The translations under genes were made by a program, and so were the position numbers. A model generated the notes under the pieces. It saw only the letters and a program-made list of their open reading frames with translations, searched no databases and was not told the DNA's origin. Positions 45,943-56,689 of a DNA stretch of 64,000 bases are shown here, piece by piece; position 1 is the first letter of the stretch, and each line of letters opens with the position of its first letter. This DNA is from Bolinopsis microptera (Eukaryota > Ctenophora > Tentaculata > Lobata > Bolinopsidae), in assembly GCF_026151205.1 (NCBI RefSeq), contig NC_087083.1:5124460-5188459 (forward strand). The letters are read 5' to 3'.

Positions 45943-46539
45943 CAGATAGCCGTACTCGGGTTTCAGCCGACAACTTACTTAACGGCTATTTACTGCTCCA
46001 ATTTTCCATGACTTCTAGAGATTATTTTTATTTATTATATTTCATTAACTTGTGATGGTATTAATTTAACTACGTTATATTGGCTCCTTTTAACTAGGAG
46101 TATGGATATTCAGGGTTCGATATTTATGGAATACCACCCCGGTTTGAGACTCACTTCAGGGCAGAGTTCAAACCCAAAACTCTCGTGGGCTACAATGGTA
46201 GATTTATGGACAGGAATTTATGTTATAAATTATGGACCTTCGAACTTTGCGGGGGAAATAATGTCTAGAGTATTAACTTCGAACTTTGAAGATGGAATTT
46301 ATATCTGGAAGATAACCAATTATAAAAAAAAGTTAATTAAGGACTGTAAATAATGCAAGCACCAATCAATGTACTCAAAATAAGTGTTCAATCTCCATTA
46401 GGGGTAAAGTCGTTACACTAAAATCAGCCCTTGGGTAGCTGGGTGATCAATGGGAACTGGTGTGTATTGATACGGGCTGCAGACTCTCTCTCTGGACGAT
46501 GGACCGGTCGCTGAGCTGCTATATCATGGCTACGTTCCT

Positions 46540-47431
46540 TCAATGCTGCCACACGAGGGCAGATTCCGTGGGCGGGGATGTCCTAGAAAGGGACAAAATT
46601 ATTAGCAATGACGGATTAATAAAGCCAATCATATACTAACTGGATAAAATTAACAAGATAAGTTAAATTAGAAATGCTCACTTAATTTAGAAATCTTTAA
46701 AATTAATATTTTAAAAGAAAATTGGAATAAATAAGCTAATAACTCTGATAAAACTCACCATGTAAATTGAATGGCTCCATAAAATGTCTTCGTATGATTA
46801 TCCTCAAGGCCTGCAATAGAAAACAATCAAATCAAAAATAAAGATCAATTATATTGATAGAGTTCTCCATAGATTGAGTTCATGTTTATTTAAAGATTAA
46901 TTAGTAATTACATACCTAATTAGTAATTGATTGCCCTAGCTAAACCCACTATACCAATTTTCATTTGACATAGGATACCAGCTGTTTCTTAATTAATTTA
47001 ATGAAATTTTGTTAGGAATTAGCTAAAATAACCGAGTTGATGTACTCAATTAAATTCAGATGTACATGATTATTTATGAAATTATAAGTGTTATGCAAAT
47101 TAGTCAGGGGAACCTTGCAGATATAACAAGAACAATTTTGAGCTAACAATTGTATACAGTATACACGAATCAAAACCTTAAATGACCAAAATGAAACGTT
47201 TTTCATTACAATAACCGCGTTGACTTTATTGACTACAAACATTACTGATTACAACAACCGATATAATTGTAAATTTAACGACCAAAATTGGATATGATAC
47301 TGGTAAATAAATTTATGGCTGATGAGAAGAAAATTGCGAAATAAAGAATTATTTACCTATGATAACGGGGGTATAAGCGGTTGGAGAGATCGCATGACAC
47401 GCCACAGACCTTTTCACCATACATCCACACC
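46540..47431 (-). CDS. putative three-exon gene end, unknown product
   Basis: On minus, three segments with canonical splice sites join in phase: 47431-47357 (CGCMVKRSVACHAISPTAY), 46810-46759 (GLEDNHTKTFYGAIQFT) and 46582-46540 (TSPPTESALVWQH, stop). Acceptors are TCTAG, TTGCAG and TTTCTAG; donors are GTAAAT and GTGAGT. I do not recognise the protein. Cysteines in the first exon suggest a secreted domain; a Reeler-like ending is possible but only a guess. The third exon also has a longer open frame (DIPAHGICPRVAALKER onward, 53 codons), which would need a different splice phase. Upstream exons were not found. Confidence 0.35.
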
Positions 47432-49752
47432 CTAGAACTAATAATCATGATGATACCAATCAATTATCGAGCATTTATCAAGTGATTAGCAGATTATCGA
47501 ATTACACCAATTGATAAAGATAATGTCCCTTAATTTGGGAGGACTGTCTCTTGATCTTGGTCGCTTAGTAACGATAAGTGAACATGATCCGGCTAAAATC
47601 GTTTATTATACAGCCCTGTACGTTCACACACCCAGTTTTAATTTATCATTGTTCTAATAATTTGTCATTTTGTTAGTATTTCAGAGACATTCTCCGATTA
47701 TTACATGACCAGAGAATGTCTCATCACTGCACTGGAACATTCCTAGTAAATCAAATATTTAACTTATATGTGAAAAAAATGTAACTTATGGAACAATAAC
47801 AGCGATCCGAACAAAGTACCCCTTAATCTGAATGAGATGCACTTAACACAGGATGTTAAGGTAAGAGGTAAAAATTCAGACAAATCGATACGATTGTTAA
47901 TTATGGTTTTATAAAAGTAAATAACAAGGAAGTATGAGTTGGCCAAAATCCAGAGGTTCGAGTCAGCCGAAGAAGTCCAAATCATACCACTTTTTTGTCT
48001 TGCAGTTTAAGAAAATCGATCAGTTCGTGTAAAATCACAAATAAGATCAAAGTCCCGTGATATGAGGTTGGGGTAGGTATCAATATGTAATAAAAAAATC
48101 ATCAGTAAAGACAATCGTTCAAACAAAGAAATAAATGGAGAAGTAACGGGTTACCCGCTCAGACGACCAATGTTAAAGGCACAAAGACAATTTGGACAGT
48201 TCAGGAAGTTGGCGGGCCAGACAAATTGATACAAAAATTAACAATTTTACGTGGTCTTGAAATATAACATTCGCTTGACAGACTGTGGATTGAAGCTAGG
48301 ACTTGGTTATAAACTGAAGCGTAGTAGGGCGACGTGAAAATCAGTGACAAACAATTTCTTTCCGTAGTTCAATGCCTAAGTTAAATATTTCCACATCCGG
48401 ATCTTTTTTCAGCGTCCGGATCTTTGAGAGAAATGACTGAGGTTCAGAACGTCAAAGTTTGGTAAAGAATAGTTAGTTACGTGAATAACAGAGCCACAAA
48501 CGAACGGATACGTGCACAGCGGATAAAGGCTTGAGACGATTCCAATAACTGCAAAATAATAAATAAAGAAAGTCCTCCTGGAATCCAAAAAATACAGTAA
48601 TATTAGCTAGTCTCCTAAAAGCTGCTAAGAAATGGTATGGCTCCATTCCATTCGACCTAATGCAAAGAAACCGTACACACAAGGCCAAGGACACAGAGCA
48701 AAGGTCCGCACGTTCAATGAAAATCTGTGAGTTCAGCTATTTCATTCCCGCAAACTGGCCACTCAGCAAAGTTATAGATCTTTCATGTGATCGAAACAGC
48801 CAATCAAACGATAGGAATTTTACACGTGACGGGATACGAAATTAGAGTTGGTGTGCTAAGCTGTCAACAGATTTGCGGGTAAGGTGTTCGAATATCACAG
48901 CTTTTAAAGTACTTTGAAGCAGATCTGTAGGTTGTGCTTGGCAAGCTAAAAGAGTTATATATTGTTGAAAGGAGATGGGCCGAAAGCAGACATTGATCTT
49001 AATGACGACACATCAAACAACATTGATTCAAGAACTGGGAAACAGGATTGAACTTTGTTTTGAATGGGTTACTATTACTTTGTTAGTCTCCGTAAGTGAC
49101 AGGAAGCATACAGAGAAGCAATTCGAGTTGGCGGAAGTATCGTCAAACAAAATGTTGTGCCAATAAATTGGCTTAGACAAATAAACAGCTGAGAAAGTAA
49201 CACTCAACAGCATCTAATCGATAGGAAGTTGTGTTATAAATCTTTGTGTATCAAGATTATCAGAACAAGTTAATAACAACTATTAACCATTGATATAGCC
49301 ATATAGGCGAAAAACACCACATCAAACTAGGCAATGTAAGAATTTATTGGGTCGCCGTCATTCACGGGCTTCCCTGTGGCATCAAAAATTTGCACATCGT
49401 CCTCGATGGTCGAATGGAGCAGGCGCTCCTTCATCAATATATTATTCCACAGCAAATGTTACACTTTCGCGCGGCTTTATTTACGCGATTCATACATGAT
49501 ATATTTAAAATTTATGTCTACAGTTAAATCTGAGGGCGCGGCAAGTTATTATATTATTGTGATTGAGCTCATATAAAATATATTAGCTTTTAAGCTGTGA
49601 TTACTTTCCAGGACAATATATTTATTATTGTGATTCACAGCTTATGCTTTTTAATTTAAAATTTAGTTGATTGCGCTTCCATGTTCCACTAAATTAAATC
49701 GCTCACCCAAATTTTAAGAAAATTCTTGTAAAAAGGTCCTGATATGAGGGTA
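47432..49752. other. 2.3 kb without a supported gene
   Basis: Open frames of 60-73 codons at 47.8, 48.5-48.8 and 49.0-49.5 kb on both strands have no motif and no splice context. CATCCGGATCTTTT and CGTCCGGATCTTTG form a short duplication near 48393-48424. Confidence 0.4.
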
Positions 49753-50054
49753 TTAACGGGTGATACTCGTAAAATATTTGTTTCAACCGTCGACGAGTCT
49801 AACTCGGCGCGCGTCCTGGTAGGTTATAAACCTACAATAAGGGTATGAAAGTAATTTGATTCGGTGCATTTTGGAAGCGAAGTGCGCGCCGGAAGCCAAA
49901 ATAGATGTAAACGGTTTACAATGTGAATCAAATTTGACAAAATGATAGGCAGATCAGTGCCAACTAGTAAATTGCAAATTGTAAAAAAATTTAAAATTTT
50001 GATGAGCGCGTTACAGTCCAACTATTGCATATTGAACTGTCCAATCACCAATAT

Positions 50055-50335
50055 AGTCTGATCCCAACCCTAACCCTAACCCAATCCATAACAAAAGCAT
50101 TTGCTGAAATCCTAACCCTAACAAGACTAACTTCCTTATACGGTCATATCACGTGATCGAGACAGTTTTTCGCCAATATCTCGTCAGGGGAGCATTTTAA
50201 CCCTATGTCATGGGGGGTGATTCGGAATCAGCGTCCGAAAATACATCGATTGAAGTTGGTTTCAACTGTCGGGGCCCTTTTAGAACAATCTCGAAGATCG
50301 ACTGTAGAGTGATTTAGTTGCTCTATCCAGAGCCC
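50055..50335 (-). repeat. telomere-motif repeat family, copy 4
   Basis: CCCAACCCTAACCCTAACCC, AACAAAAGCATTTGCTGAAAT and CCTAACCCTAACAAGAC are followed by the same 200-bp body as copy 3 in the opposite orientation. Confidence 0.85.
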
Positions 50336-50941
50336 TTGCGCTTGCAGTAGCGCGCGCCCGCCCGCCTTGACTTGTGAAACAAGCGCGCCCGCAGTGGCGC
50401 GAAAGCACATGGTTAGGTGAAGTGATTTAGCATGCTCGATAATTTTAGCTATAGCATTTAGGATACATTTCACCTAACCATGTGCTTTTTTGTCATACGT
50501 TGTATGACCCGCCTTGCTCTAACCAGAGCCCTCTCGTTTGCAGTAGCGCGCGACCGCCGAAAGCGGCAAAGGAAACAGGCGCGTCACACAGTACGCGTAT
50601 ACACATGGCTATGTGAATGACCCGCCTGTATCGTAGAAACTCTACAAGGGTGAAACGACGATGGGGGTCACAACGATGGGGGTCACGACGTGATACACGT
50701 GCTTTCCACTTTCACACCATAAGTGTACTGTAGTGTAGGTGTGCTTGTTTCACAAGCCAGATGGTGGATGGTAGGCCGCAGGCGCGAGCTAAAAGTTTGT
50801 ATACAGTGAAGTTTTGAAGTAACAGCTGCTAAGCACTTGCTCTAACCAGAGCCCTCTCGCTTGCAGTAGCGCGCAACTGCCGAAGGCGGCAAAGGAAACA
50901 AGCGCGTCACGCAGTACGCGTAGACACATGGCTATGTGAAG
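50320..50941. repeat. three copies of a 100-bp GC-rich unit
   Basis: GCTCTA(A/T)CCAGAGCCCT...GCAGTAGCGCGC...ACACATGG(C/T)TA(T/G)GTGAA at 50320-50420, 50511-50618 and 50840-50941. The first is extended into a hairpin, GCACATGGTTAGGTGAA against TTCACCTAACCATGTGC (50406-50488). Confidence 0.8.
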
Positions 50942-51023
50942 CTAAGCACTTGTATGTTGTAGGTTTATAACCTATCAGGACGCACGTTGTATCACGTATT
51001 GACCCCCACGGTCGCTTTACTTA

Positions 51024-51880
51024 GTAGAGGCTCTTACGGGCATTGTCTGCTCGATACGTTAGGGACCCCAGATACACCTTTCTAGACGTATTTTTGACCG
51101 TAGAATCGATTGAAAGTAGTTTCAAGATAATTGGACTGATTGTTCTGGGGTAAAATCGCAAAAAACCGATTTTTGGGCCAAAAATAGGCCAAAAAACCAT
51201 GTTTTTTGATATTTTGAGCAAGTTAATTTTGTTGGCATGTCGGCAAAACTTGCATAAAGATAGCTAAAAGACAGCCGCACAAGATTGTATAAAAATAAAA
51301 CAAATCCCTCTATTTGTTCTGAGGTAAAAATCCAATAAAGTGGTAAAAATTTTGACTTTTTTGCTTGAAGTTTGAATAATTTTTTGCAGTTGTATTAAAT
51401 CAACCCAAAAATAGTCACATCGTGTTTGCCTAAATTTTTCCTTTCCGAGAAGTACCCACTTAATATACTTTATCGAAGTTTGAATATTTTCACTCCGCAA
51501 GCGTTTTTGCCAAATTTTCGACGCGCACTACGCGCAAAAGCATTTAGTTGTTATCAATTGGCACCCGCGCGTTCATCATAAATTTCAAACAGCTATAACT
51601 CAGCGAGATTATGTCCGTTCTAGCTCATATTTTCACACTAAATAGAAAATAATGTGATCTTATTGCTGACAAAATATGAATATAATTACTCTATTTGCCT
51701 TAGAGTAATAGACTGTCAAAGTTTAAAACGCGCATTGGTATAGCACGTGACTAATAAGGCCAAATTTATACTTCTTAACATATTATCGATCCTTAGACAT
51801 CATACTATTGTGTCCAATTAGCGGTTAGGTCTCTAAACTCGTAGCAGAAAACACGTCTTTTTGCCCGTAAGAGCCTCTAC
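51024..51880. mobile_element. 857-bp TA-flanked element with 19-bp inverted ends
   Basis: GTAGAGGCTCTTACGGGCA and its reverse complement form the ends; TA lies outside at 51022-51023 and 51881-51882. The surrounding hairpin-MITE sequence is contiguous once the element is removed (compare 34299-34340). No transposase frame; Tc1/mariner-like by target. Confidence 0.85.
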
Positions 51881-52279
51881 TACTTCACTATAGTGTAGAG
51901 TTTCGACGATACAGGGGGAGCCGCGCACTCGTGCGCGGCGGGTCATACAACGTATGACAAGACGCGCGCTGAGTTGGATCGGACTCGTCGACGCGGTCCT
52001 AGAATAGTATCACCCGTTAACTGAGCACCGCACAGTTTTACCTGGTGACCTCAGGCTATCATGTTCATAAACGAATAGAGATTCGGCGGAATGACAGGCT
52101 GAGCGCAGCCCGGCCCAGCAACGCACAGTTAAGTTTTAAATTGCAAATAACAAATATGAAATAACGATGTCAACTTTTCCAGATTGAGCCCTTTGGCTAA
52201 AGAATACTTTCTTAGATATTTTGGACAGTTTTTAATATTGGTAATGCTAATGAATTGTAATTGATTAATATGTTATATT

Positions 52280-52918
52280 TAGGCCCGTGGCCAGTTAACA
52301 TCTTCCAGATTGTTGCGATGCATGAATTAATTCGATGCGATTGTCAACACCTGAAAAGTTAGCAACATCCTCGAGTACACAGGCCATCCAGTCTTTTCGG
52401 GGTCTCACTCTCGATCGCTTTCCATGGTTAGGTTTCCACTCCTGTAGAAAATCTGTCTCTGGTTACGGTGGTATGGACAACGTGTCCATACCACCGTAAT
52501 CTTGTAGAACCGATGAAAGTGTCTATAGACTTTATGCCAGCACGCCTTTGAACTTCATCATTGGAGACATGGTAAAACCACTTTATCTTCAAGATTCTTC
52601 TCAGGGAAGTCAGATGGAAAACCTCAAAACGCTTCATTTGCTTCTTAGTAGTGTTCCAGACTTCAGCTCCTTATAACAGGATAGTGATAAAAGCAGCCTT
52701 GTAGATGCGGATCTTGGTAGGTGTTTTTTTAGTTCTACTGTTCCATATCTTCCGTAGCTGGTGGAACGTGCCATTGGCACGCTGGATCCTGAGGTCAATA
52801 TCTCGGTCGATAGTACCATTCCCACTAATGTTGGCACCCAAATAGACAAAGTTACTGACCTGTTCAACAGGTTCCCGCCCCACTGTTAGCTCAATAGTGT
52901 CTAGACAGAAATTGAATA
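52280..52918 (-). mobile_element. LINE C-terminal RT fragment
   Basis: On minus: VGREPVEQVSNFVYLGANIS, RDIDLRIQRANGTFHQLRKI, YKAAFITILLYGAE, FEVFHLTSLRRILKIKW, STRLRWYGHVV and RKRSRVRPRKDW. This is the post-RT region of a non-LTR element, with a frameshift near 52636 and a small palindromic insertion (GTATGGACAACGTGTCCATAC) at 52471-52491. No RT core. Confidence 0.8.
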
Positions 52919-53125
52919 TGGGGCTGTGGATGTGATTGGTTTCATATACTTATAGGAAACGTAGTATTCTGCAGATTTGAAGGAAAATATGCAAATTTGG
53001 TCCTCAGATTTAAAGAAAAATGAGCAATTTGTCGCAGAGAACTGAAAAAATCGCGTTTTTGTTGCAGCATACAGCAAAAATTGTGATTTGTCACAGAGAA
53101 TGGGAAAAATCGAGATTCCTCACAT
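52919..53125. mobile_element. fragment of the 4621-5498 hAT-like family
   Basis: Matches 5115-5335: GGTTTCATATACT, CAGATTTGAAGGAAAATA, TTTGGTCCTCAGATTTAAAG, CGCAGAGAACTGAAAAAATC. Both ends are lost; it abuts the LINE. Confidence 0.8.
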
Positions 53126-53130
53126 GCCAC

Positions 53131-56100
53131 ATTTTCCTTTTGTCCTTCAACGGTAGTTATGATAGGTAACATATACATAAACCACTCCCTAACCTCTCCA
53201 AACAATTTGAGCTCAGCACTAACCAACATCACTAAAGCTCTACAATACTGCTCCAAGCTCAATATCAAAGATATAATAATTCTCGGTGACTTCAACAGCA
53301 GACACATCTCCTGGGGAGATATCATCTCAACCGATCGTGGAAGACAGCTGAACTCATTTATTGGTCAGCATAATCTGACATGCATTACTCCGAATACCAA
53401 TACATTTGTTTCCCATAATGGTGGGAGTATCATTGACCTTGCTTTGTTGAAGGGCAAAGTATGTAGGCTATACCAATCGTCCAGTATTGACAGTGAAAGT
53501 GAACTTTTCACAGGTGCTCCTAATAGAGGTCACTTACCAATCATCCACCAATTCTGTCATGCACAAACTGCTCAAATTGCATCTCCTCTTCTTTACTGGG
53601 ACCTTGAAAAAACAGACTGGAATGCTTGGCGTGAATCACTAAACAGGTCCCTTCTCCTTGGAATAACTGGTAGGATCAACTCTTACATAGACCCTCTAAA
53701 GTTGTGGCAAGACTTCAAAAACACTTTATCTGCAATTGGTAATCAGTGGATCCCTCTCAAGAAAGCCAGCATCCACTCAAAACCTTTTTGGAACTCTCTC
53801 CTTACAGACCTCTCACGAACTCTTCAAGCTGCGCAGGAAACGATGAAAACCAGCTACACACCGCATAACGTCTCCCTCCACAAACAAGCAAAGGAGGAGT
53901 TCTCTAATACCTTGATATCCGAAAAAAACAAATGGATTCATCAAAAACTGGAAAATCTCAATGTTGCACAATCTCAAACATTCTGGAAAAATTATAAGAA
54001 GACATTGACCAATAAGTCTAACGAGTACATGGGAAACCTCATGGATGGTGGCATTCTCCACTCTGACAGAACTCAGAAAGAAAACATCCTGTACAAATCA
54101 TTCTTCTCTGGTGAACACATGAATGGAGGCAGTTTTGATCGTATTTTCGAACAGGATATCGATAGCTGCTATGACAACATTATATCCACCCAGTTCTCTT
54201 CTGACCAACTAGACCCAGTAATTAATGATCACTTGAATGGAAAAATAGGCCTAGAGGAAGTTACCTCGGCACTAAAGGCTCAAAATAGCAGTGCTAAAAG
54301 TTTTGACACTGACGATCTTCATCCAAGAATCCTTAAACATCTGCCTGTGTCAGCTCTTCATATCCTAACAAAACTTTTTGATCTTGTCCTTGACACTGGT
54401 ATATGGGTCTGGGACGTATCCAATGTCACTTTCATCAAAAAGGATGGGAAGGATAATTACATGAACCCCTCTGCTTACAGACCAATATCGATATCATCAT
54501 ATGTTGGAAAGCTTCTAGAAAAGATCTTGGAACGAAGAATAAAGCTCCATTGTGAACTAGAGGGCTTACTCGACGAAGAACAAGAAGGCTTTAGACCTCA
54601 AAGAAATACTGCAAGGTATCTTTATAAATTAGTTGCTACTCTAGATGCATGCAAGAGGAAAAAACTCACTACTTTCCTACTATGTATCGACTTTAGTAAA
54701 GCATTTGATAGTGTATGGGTGAAAGGCCTGGTTTTCAAGCTCAACAAATACCAAATACAAGGAAAAATCTTGCGGATAATCAATAACTTCCTGTTGTCTC
54801 GCAAAGTACGGCTGAGGGTTGACAACAGTCTCGGATTCCAACGCTCATGTGGATGGTTTGGGCTTCCCCAAGGCTCTGTCCTTGCACCTCTGCTATTTAT
54901 CCTCTACATCTCGGATATGTTATGTAAGGACCAGCTTCCACTGGAATGCAGCTCTAACTCAAGTCTATTCAAATATGCGGACGATGGAAGCATAGCAGTA
55001 TCCCACATGGATCCTATATGTGCTCACCGGATAATGCAGCTGATGTGCAAATACCTTCATGTCTGGTGCAGTAAATGGAAACTAATCCCGAACTGTGATA
55101 AAAACAAAACCGAGTGCATAATGATCGCACCAGCATCCTCAACTGCACCTGATGTCACAACCTTAAGTCCGTTAATTATTGGCAGCAGACCCATAACCTA
55201 TACGTATCAATCAACTGTTCTCGGATTAACAATCGACAACAAGCTCACATTCAAGGGTCACGCAAAATTCAAACTCAAGCAATGCTGGTTTGCCTGGCAC
55301 AGGATCACCCAAAACTCCACCCGCCACAGAGGTCTGAATACAAGCTCACTCAGAATGCTCTTCAGAACAGTGGTACTCACAAAACTTCTATATGCTGCTC
55401 CTATATGGCTAAAAGATAACCTCGACACTTTCAAAGACTTTTATGCCAGGGTCCTCTTGAAGATAAGCGGGGCCACTCACCATCCTCCCAAAGATTTGAC
55501 CTCTGTTGCGCTTGGGATTCCACCCCTTGAGATATCCTACAAGATGGTCACTATAAAATTTATAATAAAAGCACTTACAAGTGACCCATTTATGCAAGGG
55601 CTCATCTTGCAGCTAGAGGAGGCAAAGGCCCACCGATACCAGCACCATATTGACGAGATACGTAAGTTTCTAACGTGGAAAACTGGGTCTAAAGAACTAA
55701 ACAGAAGCAAAATAGACCTTCTGACTAGTGTCCAGAACGATGTTGTCAGCTACTCAAAAGAAGAAATAATCCGCTTCATGGAGTTTACTTGGAATAAACA
55801 TCTCCTGCTGAACCCAAGAATAAATCAGAGTGAGGGTCAGATACTGGATAACATTGATGAAAGGAGCAAACGATTATTTCCTCGCTACTCAAGCAGAAAC
55901 ACGGATACTAAGGTTATGTCTCTCCTACATGGCCATGACATCACCTTTGCAGCCTTCCAGGCAAGGGTAGCCAACAACTGCGACCCTCAGTGTCCAAATT
56001 GTAAGGTATTGGACACCAATTATCACAGACTCTTCTACTGTCCACTGTGCAGCTGCTCTTACAGGGAAACCCTGCAGGACCATTCCTTTAATGACCAACC

Positions 56101-56668
56101 ATCATGGTCTATCTTAAGAGATGATAGTGATAACAGCATCACTGCCTTCCGCTCTCTAGCACAAATTGCCATTGGTGAACTATCATAAAGATGATTATTA
56201 TAGTGCTCATCTCTTGTGACATTTATTCTTCTTCAGTCTCTACTACTCACTCTACTGCCTCATCTTCTGAACATCATTATCTTTAGTATAGTTGAGGATT
56301 CTCAACACCCACTTTCAAGTTGAGTACTCTCGACCCACTTAGTCCACATGCCTTGCAAACTTACAGCACGGTATTTGTAATGGTCTAAGTTCCTAATACT
56401 CGCCAAAGATGGTTCCTCTAGTCAACCGTAGGAGAAGAGAAAGCTCAACAACAAATTAGATGGCTGCATTTTGTTTTCATTTTATTAGGTCCTAGTATTT
56501 ATTCCTATTGTCTTAAAGTTTTAAGAGAACTCACCTTAAATTATTTTAATGCAGTCACTCAGATAAGTTTATATCAGGACAATTCAATAAAGACACATAC
56601 TCTGCCCACAATAAGGGGCCATAATTGTTTCAATTATGTAACTGTGTAGAATTATTATTATTATTATT
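53131..56668 (+). mobile_element. LINE with long EN-RT frame, (ATT)n tail
   Basis: The frame 53159-56188 (1009 codons) holds the end of an APE-type endonuclease (DIIILGDFNSRHISWG, SIIDLAL, RGHLPIIHQF, where SDH is expected) and a full RT: VTFIKKDGKDNYMNPSAYRP, FLLCIDFSKAFDSVW (A), FGLPQGSVLAPLLFILYI (B), LFKYADDGSIAV (C), and a C-terminal CPNC...HRLFYCPLC finger. The first half of the endonuclease is lost by 5' truncation. A 480-base 3' region ends in (ATT)n at about 56650-56668. Tail and RT order fit the CR1/Jockey-I range; clade not fixed. Lack of stops suggests youth, but the changed endonuclease motif and truncation leave it non-autonomous. Confidence 0.88.
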
Positions 56669-56689
56669 GTCCTTGTCCAAATATTTTTT

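Larger units (their letters stand above)
49753..52020. mobile_element. TTAA-bounded composite element, 2.27 kb
   Basis: The ends are TTAACGGGTGATACT and AGTATCACCCGTTAA. Inversion continues inward with gaps: CGTCGACGAGTC and GCGCGCGTC on both sides. TTAA on both outer edges fits piggyBac-type integration. No transposase is present. Inside are a telomere-motif repeat copy (50055-50335), three copies of a roughly 100-bp GC-rich unit, hairpin-MITE copies and a nested TA-flanked element. Confidence 0.75.
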
